Shown here: positions 1 through 8,941 of the stretch, piece after piece | Layout: every line of letters starts with the position of its first letter | Numbering within the stretch: the stretch's first letter is position 1 | Assembly (NCBI RefSeq): GCF_001889605.1 | Contig: NZ_CP018171.1 | Coordinates: 3,370,501 to 3,434,500, forward strand | From: Aquibium oceanicum | GTDB lineage: Bacteria > Pseudomonadota > Alphaproteobacteria > Rhizobiales > Rhizobiaceae | DNA: 64,000 nt | Direction of reading: 5' to 3' | Notes under the pieces: model-generated | Seen by the model: the letters and a program-made list of their open reading frames with translations, nothing else | Databases searched by the model: none | What the model was told of the DNA's origin: nothing | Translations under genes and position numbers: made by a program

Positions 1-379
1 GCACCTCGTCGGCGGGCTCGACCTGATCGGCGTCGGGCATGACCTTGGTTTCGTCGGCCGGATCGACCGTGGTGTCGGTCTCCTCGCCAGACTGGATGCT
101 CTGCGTCGTGGTGTCGTCCGTCGGGGCCTGCGTAGCCGCGGCATCGTCGTCGGGAACGATGATCACGTCTGCGTCACCTTCACCTTCGATGCTCTGCGTG
201 GTGGTGTCGTCGGTCGACGTCGCGTCGCTCTCGGGAACCACAGTCACGTCGGGGTTTGCGGCCTCCGGGGCCACGGTCTCGGTCTGGATGCTTTCGGTGG
301 TCGTGGTGTCCGTGTCGCTGCAGGCGGCGAGGCCCAAGAGGGCGATGGACGAAACGGAAGCGAGGATGATCTTTTTCAT
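1..379 (-). CDS. Thr/Asp-rich lipoprotein, C-terminus cut by window edge
   Basis: The minus-strand frame opens at an ATG (379) preceded by AAGGAGAG and runs off the left edge, giving about 126 visible residues. It begins with a lipoprotein signal: a short basic start, a hydrophobic stretch and a lipobox LAAC with Cys20, so the mature protein should be anchored to a membrane by its acylated cysteine. The rest is acidic and Thr-rich with a repeated core, DDTTTQSI, seen twice, and related stretches such as DTDTTTTESIQ. No domain is recognised. The plus-strand frame over the same bases lacks a ribosome site and is judged a shadow. Function unknown; the composition suggests a disordered periplasmic or surface tail. 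Confidence 0.7.
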   Translation of the reverse strand, partial: MKKIILASVSSIALLGLAACSDTDTTTTESIQTETVAPEAANPDVTVVPESDATSTDDTTTQSIEGEGDADVIIVPDDDAAATQAPTDDTTTQSIQSGEETDTTVDPADETKVMPDADQVEPADEV

Positions 380-516
380 GTCGGTTCTCTCCTTTTGGTG
401 ACGCACCTCAGAGCGCGCCGTCGGAGAAGGAATGCGTTGTAGCCGAACCGGTTTCCTCAAATACCTCTTACTCTGCGTAACAATGCGTCAGTTTCCTCGT
501 CGAGATGTCCACGGCA

Positions 517-1038
517 TCAAAGGCTGGCCGCACTACGCGACGCCTGGTCGTACTGGCCCGACAGCGCGCGCATCAGCGCGGCGATACGGCTGATCTCCTC
601 GTCGTCGAACCGGAGGCCCTTGACGCTGCCGGCAAGCAGCGCCTCGCGGACCTCTCGATATTGCGCGCACGCCTCCGCTCCCGCCTTGGTGACCCTGACC
701 GTCTTTTCCTTGCCCCGCCGGCCGGTCTCGATCAGTCCCGCGCCTTCCAGCTTCTTGAGGGCATAAGAGACCACATGCGTATCCTCTATGTTCAGCATCA
801 TGCACAGGTCCGAAAGCGTCTTCTCCCGGCCGCGATGATTGCTGGAGTGCAGGATCTGGACGTCGAGCGGCCCGAGACCGGAAATGCCCGCCGCCCCCAT
901 GCAGCGTACCATCCAGCGCTGGAAGGCGTTGTTGAGAATGGTCATGGCGAACTCCATCTCCGACAGCGACGGCATGGCGCCATCGGCCAGGTGCGCCGAC
1001 GAAACCACCGGCCCAAAAGGGTTCTTCCCGCTCGCCAT
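517..1038 (-). CDS. MarR-family winged-helix regulator
   Basis: This 173-residue protein has the MarR/winged-helix pattern: a dimerisation helix, a recognition region around DTHVVSYALKKLEGAGLI and a basic wing around GRRGKEKTVRV. The start chosen is the ATG at 1038 because GGAGGA lies directly upstream; in-frame ATGs further up (1050, 1053) lack one. It is transcribed away from the 5-oxoprolinase gene, and a near-perfect inverted repeat lies between them, so it probably represses itself and that neighbour. Its ligand is unknown; a hydantoin, 5-oxoproline or related substrate would be a guess from context. Confidence 0.85.
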   Translation of the reverse strand: MASGKNPFGPVVSSAHLADGAMPSLSEMEFAMTILNNAFQRWMVRCMGAAGISGLGPLDVQILHSSNHRGREKTLSDLCMMLNIEDTHVVSYALKKLEGAGLIETGRRGKEKTVRVTKAGAEACAQYREVREALLAGSVKGLRFDDEEISRIAALMRALSGQYDQASRSAASL

Positions 1039-1059
1039 TATGTCCTCCATCATCGATAA

Positions 1060-1082
1060 AACGTCGACAAAATGTTGACGTT
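1060..1082. promoter_or_regulatory. Candidate MarR operator overlapping the oxoprolinase promoter
   Basis: Arms AACGTCGACA (1060-1069) and TGTTGACGTT (1073-1082) form a 10-bp inverted repeat with one mismatch around AAA. The right arm contains TTGACG (1075-1080), which with ATATAG (1098-1103) at 17 bp could be the -35/-10 pair of the plus-strand gene. Binding here would block both divergent genes. Assignment to the adjacent MarR protein is inference. Confidence 0.55.
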
Positions 1083-1148
1083 TTACACCTGATTGACATA
1101 TAGCCCGGACACGGGAAATCTCCAACCATGATCGCAGGGGAACGGCCG

Positions 1149-4100
1149 ATGGACGGGAAATGGGATTTCTGGGTGGACCGTGGCGGCACCTTCACCGACA
1201 TCATCGGCCGCGACCCGGAAGGCAATCTCCACCCGCGCAAGCTCCTGTCGGAAAACCCGGAGGCCTACCGCGATGCCGCCGTTCAAGGAATTCGCGACCT
1301 CTTGGGCGTGCCGGCCGGCGAACCGGTGCCTTCGCATCGCATCGGCGACGTCAAGATGGGCACCACGGTGGCGACCAACGCCCTGCTGGAGCGCAAGGGC
1401 GACCGGGTGCTCCTGCTCATCACCAAGGGGTTCCGCGATGCGCTGAAGATCGCCTACCAGGCGCGCCCGGACATCTTCGCCAAGGAGATCATCCTGCCCG
1501 AGCAGCTCTACGAGCGGGTCATCGAGGTTGAGGAGCGCGTGCGCGCCGACGGCTCGGTGGAGACCATGCCGAAGCTCGACGAGGTGAAGCCGCTGATCGA
1601 ACAGGCCCGCGCCGACGGCATCGAGGCGGTGGCCGTCGTCTTCATGCATTCCTGGAACTATCCCGATCACGAACTGATGGCGGCGAGCCTGTGCCATCAC
1701 GCCGGCTTCAGCCAGATTTCCGTCAGCCACCAGATCTCGCCGCTGATCAAGCTGGTCGGGCGCGGCGATACCACCGTAGTCGACGCCTACCTCTCGCCGA
1801 TCCTGTCGCGCTACGTCGAGCGCGTGGCGGCTGAACTGGGAGCGGAGCCGGCGCCTTCCTCCGCCACTGAAGGAGAGGGAGGCGGCTCGCCAAATCTCAT
1901 GTTCATGATGTCGTCGGGCGGCCTTACCGCCGCCGACCTGTTCCAGGGCAAGGATGCGCTGCTGTCAGGCCCGGCGGGCGGCGTCGTCGGCATGGTCGAG
2001 ACGGCGCGGCTTGCCGGGTTCGAGCAGGTGATCGGCTTCGACATGGGCGGCACTTCGACCGACGTCGCCCACTACGACGGCGAGTACGAGCGCGCCTTCG
2101 ACACGGAAGTAGCCGGTGTGCGCGTCCGCGCCCCGATGATGCGCATCCACACGGTGGCGGCCGGCGGCGGATCGGTGCTGCATTACGAGGATGGACGCTT
2201 CCAGGCCGGCCCCGACTCGGCGGGCGCCAACCCCGGACCCGCCTGCTACCGCCGCGGCGGACCTCTTGCCGTCACCGACGCCAACGTGATGCTGGGCAAG
2301 CTGCAGCCGGAGTTCTTCCCGGCGATCTTCGGTCCCGACCAGGACCAGCCGCTCGACCGCGAGGTGGTGCGCAAGAAGTTCGAGGAGATGGCGCAAGCGA
2401 TCGGCGACGGCCGCTCGCCGGAAGCGGTCGCCGAGGGCTTCATCACCATCGCGGTGGAGAACATGGCCAACGCCATCAAGAAGATCTCCGTCCAGCGCGG
2501 CTACGACGTGACGGAGTATCTCCTGAACTGCTTCGGCGGCGCCGGCGGCCAGCACGCCTGCCTGGTGGCCGACGCGCTCGGCATGGAAGCCGTGCTCGTT
2601 CACCCCTTTTCCGGCCTTCTGTCGGCCTACGGCATCGGGCTCGCCGCCATCTACGCCTCGCGTCAACAGGCGCTGCTGAAGCCTCTGGCCGACGCGACGC
2701 TGGACGAAATCCGGCTCCTCACCGAAAGCCTGCGCAAGGCGGTCTTCGAGGAACTGCACCGCCAGGGCATCGCCGACGAGGAGATTTCCTGGCGACCCGT
2801 GCTGCAGGTCCGCTACGACGGCACCGACACCGCCCTGCCGGTCGATTTCGACGCCTTCTCCGTGCCCGATGCCAAGAAGGCCTTCGAGGCCGCGCACAAG
2901 GCGCAGTTCGGTTTCGTCTACGAGAACAAGACGATGATCGTCGAGGCGATCAGTGTCGAGGGCATCGACATGCGCGAGTCCGGCCGCGACGAGATCGAGC
3001 AGCCGGTGGAGGACCGAGCGGCCGACACGAGTGAAACCCGCGACATCTTCTGCGAAGGCGAATGGCGCACTGCCGGGGTCTTCCGCCGCGAGGACCTGAC
3101 CCCCGGCGCGCGCATTTCCGGACCCGCCCTCGTCATCGAGAGCCACCAGACCGTCGTGGTCGAACCTGGCTGGCAGGCGGAAATTACCGCCCGCGACCAC
3201 GTGCTCCTACGCCGTGTCGAGCGAAAGGCCCGCACAGCCGCCGTCGGCACCGAGGCCGATCCGGTGATGCTCGAGGTCTTCAACAACCTCTTCATGTCGA
3301 TCGCCGAGCAGATGGGCGTGACGCTCCAGAACACCGCCTACTCGGTCAACATCAAGGAGCGGCTCGATTTCTCCTGCGCCGTCTTCGACCGCGACGGCGC
3401 GCTGGTCGCCAACGCTCCGCACATGCCGGTGCATCTGGGCTCCATGGACCGCTCGGTGGAGACCATCATCCGCCTCAATGCCGGCGACGTGCACCCCGGC
3501 GACGTCTTCGCCCTCAACGCGCCCTACAATGGCGGAACGCATCTGCCGGACATCACGGTGGTGACGCCGGTGTTCGACGACGAAGGCAGAACGATCCTTT
3601 TCTGGGCGGCCTCGCGCGGCCACCATGCCGACGTCGGCGGCACCGCGCCCGGCTCCATGACGCCGCTGGCCACCACGGTGGACGAGGAAGGCGTGCTGTT
3701 CGACAATTTCCGTCTCGTCGAACGCGGCCACTTCCGCGAGGCGGAACTGCATAACCTTCTGACCGATCACCCCTACCCTGCGCGCAACCCGCACCAGAAC
3801 ATCGCCGACCTGAAGGCGCAGATCGCCGCCAACGAGAAGGGCGTGGCCGAACTGCGCAAGATGGTCTCCCATTTCGGGCTCGACGTGGTGGAGGCCTATA
3901 TGGGCCACGTGCAGGACAACGCCGCCGAGAGCGTGCGCCGGGTGCTCGAACGCCTTCCCGACGCGTCCGAGTACGAATACCCGACCGACACCGGCCAGGT
4001 GATCAAGGTCCGGATCACGGTCGACCGCGAAAAGCGTTCCGCGAAAGTGGATTTCACCGGCACCTCGCCCGTGACGAAGAACAACTTCAACGCCCCCGAG

Positions 4101-4802
4101 CCGGTCGCCCGCGCCGCCGTGCTCTACGCGTTCCGCGTCATGGTCGAGGGCCAGATCCCGATGAACGCCGGCTGCCTGAGGCCGATCGAGATCGTCATCC
4201 CGGACGGCTGCATGCTGCGACCCGCCTACCCGGCCGCGGTCGTGGCGGGCAATGTCGAGACATCGCAGCACGTCACCAACGCGCTGTTCGCAGCACTGGG
4301 GGCGCTCGCCAACAGCCAGGGCACGATGAACAACCTGACCTTCGGCAACGAGACCTACCAGTACTACGAGACGATCTGCTCGGGCTCCCCGGCCGGACGC
4401 ATGAACGACGGGCGCGGTTTTCCCGGCACCTCGGGCGTCCACGTCCACATGACGAATTCGCGCCTGACCGACCCGGAAATCCTAGAACTGCGCTTTCCGG
4501 TGCTGCTCGAAGACTTCCACATCCGCGAGGGCTCCGGCGGCAAGGGTAGGTGGAATGCGGGCGACGGCACCCGCCGCACCATCCGCTTCCTCGAAACCAT
4601 GGAATGCGCCATCCTCTCCTCCCACCGCGGCCACCCGCCGCGCGGCCTCGACGGCGGCGGCGACGGGCAGGTCGGCAAGACCGAGGTCCGGCGCGGGGAC
4701 GGCACGGTGGAGACGCTGAAGGCCTGCGACCAGACCGTGATCGAGGCCGGGGAGGCGGTGATCGTCACGACGCCGACTGCGGGGGGATTCGGGCGCGGTT
4801 GA
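1149..4802 (+). CDS. Fused HyuA-HyuB 5-oxoprolinase/hydantoinase
   Basis: This protein of about 1217 residues carries both halves of the oxoprolinase family in one chain: the hydantoinase/oxoprolinase N-terminal domain (start [10 protein letters not shown]), the HyuA ATPase-like domain with [11 protein letters not shown] near residue 300, and the HyuB domain over the last 500 or so residues. Such fusions usually hydrolyse 5-oxo-L-proline to glutamate with ATP, though hydantoin-like substrates are possible. The ATG at 1149 is chosen because AGGGGAA precedes it; an ATG at 1128 has no ribosome site. A Gly/Glu/Ser-rich stretch of about 15 residues (around 1848-1890) interrupts HyuA just before LMFMMSSGG and looks like a lineage-specific insertion. 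It is divergent from a MarR gene. A pyroglutamyl peptidase that would release the substrate lies at the far end of the window. Confidence 0.88.
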   Translation: MDGKWDFWVDRGGTFTDIIGRDPEGNLHPRKLLSENPEAYRDAAVQGIRDLLGVPAGEPVPSHRIGDVKMGTTVATNALLERKGDRVLLLITKGFRDALKIAYQARPDIFAKEIILPEQLYERVIEVEERVRADGSVETMPKLDEVKPLIEQARADGIEAVAVVFMHSWNYPDHELMAASLCHHAGFSQISVSHQISPLIKLVGRGDTTVVDAYLSPILSRYVERVAAELGAEPAPSSATEGEGGGSPNLMFMMSSGGLTAADLFQGKDALLSGPAGGVVGMVETARLAGFEQVIGFDMGGTSTDVAHYDGEYERAFDTEVAGVRVRAPMMRIHTVAAGGGSVLHYEDGRFQAGPDSAGANPGPACYRRGGPLAVTDANVMLGKLQPEFFPAIFGPDQDQPLDREVVRKKFEEMAQAIGDGRSPEAVAEGFITIAVENMANAIKKISVQRGYDVTEYLLNCFGGAGGQHACLVADALGMEAVLVHPFSGLLSAYGIGLAAIYASRQQALLKPLADATLDEIRLLTESLRKAVFEELHRQGIADEEISWRPVLQVRYDGTDTALPVDFDAFSVPDAKKAFEAAHKAQFGFVYENKTMIVEAISVEGIDMRESGRDEIEQPVEDRAADTSETRDIFCEGEWRTAGVFRREDLTPGARISGPALVIESHQTVVVEPGWQAEITARDHVLLRRVERKARTAAVGTEADPVMLEVFNNLFMSIAEQMGVTLQNTAYSVNIKERLDFSCAVFDRDGALVANAPHMPVHLGSMDRSVETIIRLNAGDVHPGDVFALNAPYNGGTHLPDITVVTPVFDDEGRTILFWAASRGHHADVGGTAPGSMTPLATTVDEEGVLFDNFRLVERGHFREAELHNLLTDHPYPARNPHQNIADLKAQIAANEKGVAELRKMVSHFGLDVVEAYMGHVQDNAAESVRRVLERLPDASEYEYPTDTGQVIKVRITVDREKRSAKVDFTGTSPVTKNNFNAPEPVARAAVLYAFRVMVEGQIPMNAGCLRPIEIVIPDGCMLRPAYPAAVVAGNVETSQHVTNALFAALGALANSQGTMNNLTFGNETYQYYETICSGSPAGRMNDGRGFPGTSGVHVHMTNSRLTDPEILELRFPVLLEDFHIREGSGGKGRWNAGDGTRRTIRFLETMECAILSSHRGHPPRGLDGGGDGQVGKTEVRRGDGTVETLKACDQTVIEAGEAVIVTTPTAGGFGRG

Positions 4803-4881
4803 AAGTCAGCCCGCGGCATCTGGAACGTCTCGGCCCCTGCGATCTTTGGTGCGCAAGGATCGCGAATGCTGGAGATGATAC

Positions 4882-5424
4882 GTGCCGGACAAACTCACCC
4901 CCGCCTCCTCCGAAACCGTCTCCGTCCGCCGTCTCTCCGTTTCGCGCGGTGACAGCGTCCCCAACAACGACCGCTTCCCAGCCGTTCTCGCCAGGAACGC
5001 GCTCGGCGACGCGCGGGATGATGCGGCAGTGCGCCGACTGATGGAGGGGAACGGCTGGGGCGGCACGTGGACGTGGCGGGTATTCGACTTCCATCACTTC
5101 CATCCCGACTGCTTCGAGGCGCTGGCGGTGGCGCGCGGATCGGCGCGGCTGATACTGGGTGGGCCGCAAGGTGAGGAAGTCGAGGTGAAGGCTGGCGACG
5201 TCGCCATCCTGCCGCCGGGCTTCGGACACCGCCAGCTTTCCGCGAGCGACGATTTCGCCATCTGCGGCGCCTATCCGCCTAGGCAGGAGGACTATTCGGT
5301 CATACGCGCGGACGAGGGCTACGACGACGCCATGCTGCGTCAGATCGCAAGTGTGGCCGTCCCCGAAAGCGATCCGGTGTGGGGCGGAGCCGGCCCGCTG
5401 CTGAAGGCGCTGCGCGACGGCTGA
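4882..5424 (+). CDS. Cupin-domain protein, YjlB-like
   Basis: This 180-residue protein has a single cupin barrel. HHFHPDCFE, an acidic and hydrophobic strand pair, then GDVAILPPGFGH mark the two cupin motifs with likely metal-binding histidines. It resembles the uncharacterised YjlB group. The start is a GTG with GGAG about seven bases upstream. It lies 79 bp after the oxoprolinase on the same strand and could be cotranscribed with it. Enzymatic role unknown. Confidence 0.7.
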   Translation: MPDKLTPASSETVSVRRLSVSRGDSVPNNDRFPAVLARNALGDARDDAAVRRLMEGNGWGGTWTWRVFDFHHFHPDCFEALAVARGSARLILGGPQGEEVEVKAGDVAILPPGFGHRQLSASDDFAICGAYPPRQEDYSVIRADEGYDDAMLRQIASVAVPESDPVWGGAGPLLKALRDG

Positions 5425-5445
5425 CGCGCAACCCGCGGCTTCTCT

Positions 5446-5460
5446 TGTTGCACTGCAACA
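5446..5460. promoter_or_regulatory. 15-bp palindrome upstream of gpgP, shared with ggaP
   Basis: TGTTGCACTGCAACA is a perfect odd-length palindrome in the 58-bp gap between the cupin gene and gpgP, ending 22 bp before the gpgP ATG. A copy with one changed base lies at 10748-10762 just ahead of the divergently oriented phosphorylase gene. Two copies at the two ends of one pathway locus strongly suggest a common regulator, which is not encoded nearby. Confidence 0.55.
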
Positions 5461-5482
5461 TGTCTGCGGCTAGACCGGATCC

Positions 5483-6286
5483 ATGATCGTCTTCACCGAT
5501 CTCGACGGCACGCTGCTCGACCACGAGACCTATCGTTTCGACGCCGCGCTGCCCGCTCTCGAAGCGCTTTCCGCGCGCGGGGTTCCGCTCGTGCTGGCGA
5601 CGAGCAAGACGGCGGCCGAAATCGGTCCGATCCGGCAGGCGCTCGGCCGCGCCGTTCCAGCGATCGTGGAAAACGGCGGGGGCATCGACTGGGCGGACGA
5701 CGCAACGTCCGCTTCCGGAGACGACTATTCCGACATCCGCACGGCGCTCGACGCGATGCCGCCGCGCCTTCGCGAGATGTTCCGGGGATTTGGCGACATG
5801 GACGCAGACAGGATCGCCTCTTTGACCGGCCTGACGAAAGAACAAGCCGGCCGCGCCCGCCAGCGCCGCCACTCGGAGCCCGGCATATTTTCCGGCACGC
5901 CCACCGAGCGCGAAGAATTCCTCGCCTGCCTCCAAAAGCACGGACTGAAGGCCGTGCAGGGCGGTCGCTTCCTCACCGTCGGTCGCGACACGTCGAAGGC
6001 GCAGCGAATGCATGAAGTCCGCGACGAACTGGAACGCCGGCTCGGCCGCTCCCTCGGCCCCCTCGTGGCGCTGGGCGACGCGGAGAACGACCGCGACATG
6101 CTTGAGGCCGCCGAAATCGGCATCGTCGTCGCCAATCCCGCGCACGCCCCCCTGTCCGTGCTCGCCGGCGAGGCCGAGGGCCGTATCCGCCGCACCACCC
6201 TGCCCGGTCCGGCGGGATGGAACGAAGCGATGCTCGGCATCCTCGCGGAATACGCGCCGCAGGCGCATGGAGGCATTTCAGGATGA
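5483..6286 (+). CDS. gpgP: Glucosyl/mannosyl-3-phosphoglycerate phosphatase (HAD-IIB)
   Basis: This 267-residue HAD phosphatase has the nucleophile motif FTDLDGTLLD (Asp6/Asp8), the SKT motif near residue 38 and the metal motif GDAENDRDM near the end. The cap domain fits the mannosyl-3-phosphoglycerate phosphatase branch, whose members remove the phosphate from glucosyl- or mannosyl-3-phosphoglycerate. The gene directly downstream is a glucosyl-3-phosphoglycerate synthase, so the product is expected to be glucosylglycerate, a compatible solute. Its stop overlaps the gpgS start (ATGA), so the two are translationally coupled. Confidence 0.82.
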   Translation: MIVFTDLDGTLLDHETYRFDAALPALEALSARGVPLVLATSKTAAEIGPIRQALGRAVPAIVENGGGIDWADDATSASGDDYSDIRTALDAMPPRLREMFRGFGDMDADRIASLTGLTKEQAGRARQRRHSEPGIFSGTPTEREEFLACLQKHGLKAVQGGRFLTVGRDTSKAQRMHEVRDELERRLGRSLGPLVALGDAENDRDMLEAAEIGIVVANPAHAPLSVLAGEAEGRIRRTTLPGPAGWNEAMLGILAEYAPQAHGGISG

Positions 6287-7338
6287 GCGATTTCCACCAG
6301 ACCAGCGCGGTGACGACGCTGCACAACCTGACCCGGCGGCCGATAGAGGAACTCGAGGGCGACCTCCTCGCCTTTTCGCGCAATCGCCCGATCACCCTCA
6401 TCCTGCCGTCGCTGTTTTCCGAACTGGAAGGCGACGCGCTGCCGGAAATCCTGAAGGAACTCGCCTGCGTTCCCTACCTGACGCAGATCATCATCGGCCT
6501 CGACCGCGCGGACCGGCTGCAGTTCGAGCACGCGCGCGAGTTCTTTTCCGTCCTGCCGCAGAACCACCGCATCCTGTGGAACGACGGTCCGCGCCTGCGC
6601 GCCGTGGACGATCGCCTCGCCGAGGCGGGTCTCGCTCCGAGCGAGCCCGGCAAGGGGCGCAACGTCTGGTACTGCATGGGATACGCACTCGCCGCCCAGC
6701 AGGCGGACGTGGTCGCCATCCACGACTGCGACATCACCACCTATTCGCGCGACCTGCTCGCCCGGCTGGTCTATCCGGTGGCCAACCCGGCGTTCCGCTA
6801 CGTCTTCTCCAAAGGCTACTATTCGCGCATCGCCGGCGGCACCATCAACGGCCGCGTCAGCCGATTGCTGGTCACGCCGCTCCTCCAGGCCCTGAACATG
6901 ACGGTCGGCCCGCACAGCTACATCGACTACCTGTCGGCCTTCCGCTATCCGCTGTCGGGCGAGTTCGCCATGCGCATCGGCGTCGTACCCGACATCCGCA
7001 TCCCGACCGACTGGGGACTGGAGATCGGGGTGCTCTCGGAACTGCGCCGCAACGCCTCCACCCGCGCCATCTGCCAGGTCGACATCGCCGACGCCTACGA
7101 CCACAAGCACCAGGACCTGTCGCAGGACGACCCGCAGAAGGGTCTGTCGCGGATGGCGACAGACATCACCAAGGCCGTCTTCCGCAAACTCGCCACCGAG
7201 GGCGTCATCTTCTCCGCCGGCACCTTGCGCAGCGTGAAGGCCACCTATTTCCGCATCGCGCTGGACCTGATCGAGAGCTATCACGCCGACGCGGTGATGA
7301 ACGGCCTGTCGCTCGACCGGCACAAGGAGGAGCAGGCG

Positions 7339-7346
7339 GTGGAACT
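7339..7346. repeat. Left target-site duplication of the IS256-family element
   Basis: GTGGAACT abuts the left inverted repeat and recurs at 8775-8782 immediately after the right one. Eight bases is the usual duplication for the IS256 family. Confidence 0.9.
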
Positions 7347-8774
7347 GGGGATGTCCCGAAGTTTGTTGAACTTCGGCGAGCGGCATTGCCGAGGATGAAG
7401 GTTACGCGGCCCTGGAAACGGGGGCAACGGGCTTTTCGGCGAGCCGCCGCTGATGGGCAAGAAGGGCGGCCCTGAGGATCGGCAATTGCTTGTGAGCCTT
7501 GAGCCTGCGAAAGCCCTTGGCCGCCTCGATCATGCCGGCGGCGACCCAGCGCAGAGCCATCTTGCCGTTTCGCCACCGCTTCACGTTGCGCGTGACGCGT
7601 CGGATCGTCCCCATCATGTTCTCGGCGATGTTGGTGCAGGCCAGCGAGCGACGAAGCTCCGTGGGCAGCTTCAACCGGACGACGGTGAGGATTTCGTCGA
7701 GCCCCTCCAGAATGCTCGCCGCTACGCCCGGCCGGTCCTGCTCGAGCCGGCGCGCCAGATTGCGGATAAGCTTCTCAGCCTTCTGCGCGTCATCAAGTTC
7801 CCAGGCCTGGCGAAGCACCCGGCGTGTCGAGGCGTGAAGCTCTTTCGGCAGGCGGTCCATGATGTTGCGGGCCTTGTGGATCTGGCACCGCTGGATCGCG
7901 ACGGTCCTGCCGAAGGTGGCCCGGATCGCCTTGGACAGCGCTTTCGCGCCATCCACTATGAACAGCCGCGGCACCGCTGGGTCGATCCCTCGCTCGATTA
8001 GATTGTCCAGCAGCGCCTGGACAGTCGCGGAATTCTCGGTGGCGCCCTCGACCACCGCCAGCGGATGCTTGTGACCGTCGCCATCGACGCCGATCGCGGC
8101 GACGAGCACCAGATCCTCGTCGACATGAAGCCCGTCGATCTGGACGACGAGCAGGTCGAGCTTCGACAGGTCGGCGCTCATGAAGGCGTTCAACTTCTCG
8201 GCCGACAGCGCCACGAACCGGCGAGACGCCGCCGATTTCGATACGCCGCTGCCAGGGCCCGCCGGCACGTCGCCCTCCGGCAGCCGCACCGCCCGCCCAA
8301 ACCGTCGGGTGGAGACGTTGATCAGCATCAGATTCATCGCCCAGCGGCCGAGCCAGTCCTCCGCTGTCGCCCGGTCCCAGCTCGGGACGGGCACCTCCCG
8401 GCCACCGACGCCTCGAATGCGGGGGCGTTCGACCTCCACCTTGCCGCCGTGGAAACCAATCCGCCCGCGCGTCCTGCCCCACCGATGGGCATGGCGGTTC
8501 TCGTCTCGACCATGGCGCGGGCCGCAGGCGGCTTCGACGTCGGCCTCCATCATCGCCCCCAGCGCTTCCATACCGGCCGCAAGACACAGCCGCTCGAAGC
8601 TCTGCTGAACGTCCGCGAACGCTTCCTCTACAGCCCCGCCGACGGGACCCGTCATCGATGTGATATCTTTCTTCATGGCGTTGCTCTCCAAAGTGGATTC
8701 GACACCCCGAGCCTATCGGCTCAAGGCGGGCAACGCCGACCCTTCAGAAGTTCAACATCGACCGGGACATCCCC
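7347..8774 (-). mobile_element. Complete IS256-family insertion sequence, 1428 bp
   Basis: The element carries one transposase gene on the minus strand. Both ends start GGGGATGTCCCG reading inwards, and after a divergent five-base stretch share TGTTGAACTTC, so the terminal inverted repeats span 28 bp with 23 matches. Perfect 8-bp duplications flank it. The intact transposase frame, clean duplications and exactly restorable host gene all argue for a recent insertion. Confidence 0.93.
7402..8676 (-). CDS. IS256-family (Mutator-like) transposase
   Basis: This 424-residue DDE transposase has the three catalytic acids in the expected settings: Asp181 in VVQIDGLH, Asp242 in FIVDGAKA and Glu352 in NIAENMMGTIRR. 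The ATG at 8676 is chosen because GGAGAG precedes it; an ATG at 8691 has no such signal. The frame is full length without stops or shifts, so the enzyme is probably active. It catalyses cut or copy transposition of the 1428-bp element that encodes it. Confidence 0.95.
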   Translation of the reverse strand: MKKDITSMTGPVGGAVEEAFADVQQSFERLCLAAGMEALGAMMEADVEAACGPRHGRDENRHAHRWGRTRGRIGFHGGKVEVERPRIRGVGGREVPVPSWDRATAEDWLGRWAMNLMLINVSTRRFGRAVRLPEGDVPAGPGSGVSKSAASRRFVALSAEKLNAFMSADLSKLDLLVVQIDGLHVDEDLVLVAAIGVDGDGHKHPLAVVEGATENSATVQALLDNLIERGIDPAVPRLFIVDGAKALSKAIRATFGRTVAIQRCQIHKARNIMDRLPKELHASTRRVLRQAWELDDAQKAEKLIRNLARRLEQDRPGVAASILEGLDEILTVVRLKLPTELRRSLACTNIAENMMGTIRRVTRNVKRWRNGKMALRWVAAGMIEAAKGFRRLKAHKQLPILRAALLAHQRRLAEKPVAPVSRAA

Positions 8775-8782
8775 GTGGAACT
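8775..8782. repeat. Right target-site duplication of the IS256-family element
   Basis: Second copy of GTGGAACT. The base after it (8783) continues the interrupted gpgS codon, Leu355, in frame. Confidence 0.9.
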
Positions 8783-8941
8783 CTTCGCCAGGAACATCAC
8801 CGCGGCCGGCGAGATCTTTCTGGAGAACCCGAGCGAGACGCCGTTCATCCCCAACTGGCGACGCGTCAACGCCGCCTTCCCCGGCATCCTGTCCGACCTC
8901 GCGGCGGCGGTGGAAAAGGATGCGCGCGGCGAGGACTGAGC

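Larger units (their letters stand above)
6283..8939 (+). pseudogene. gpgS: Glucosyl-3-phosphoglycerate synthase split by an IS256-family element
   Basis: The gene starts at ATG 6283, overlapping the gpgP stop. It reads as a GT81-type synthase that transfers glucose from an NDP-sugar to 3-phosphoglycerate, with the metal-binding motif HDCD (Asp148/Asp150). After codon 354, at 7346, it runs into the insertion sequence and would end at 7398 after 17 foreign residues, giving a 371-residue protein. Deleting the element and one copy of the 8-bp duplication rejoins 7346 to 8783 exactly in frame: EEQAVEL continues into FARNITAAGEIFLENP and ends at TGA 8937-8939, for 406 residues, the family's usual size. 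The catalytic core is intact in the truncated form but the last 51 residues, probably helical and involved in folding or dimerisation, are lost. Whether activity survives cannot be told from sequence. Confidence 0.9.

Noticed and set aside
39-401. Plus-strand 120-codon frame at the left edge
   Set aside because: It is the shadow of the minus-strand lipoprotein gene, which has a ribosome site, a lipobox and a typical signal; the plus-strand frame has none.
7351-8760. GAAGTT shared at both sides of the insertion as a possible target duplication
   Set aside because: Joining at GAAGTT breaks the gpgS reading frame, while GTGGAACT gives a full 8-bp repeat, matching terminal repeats and a correct frame.
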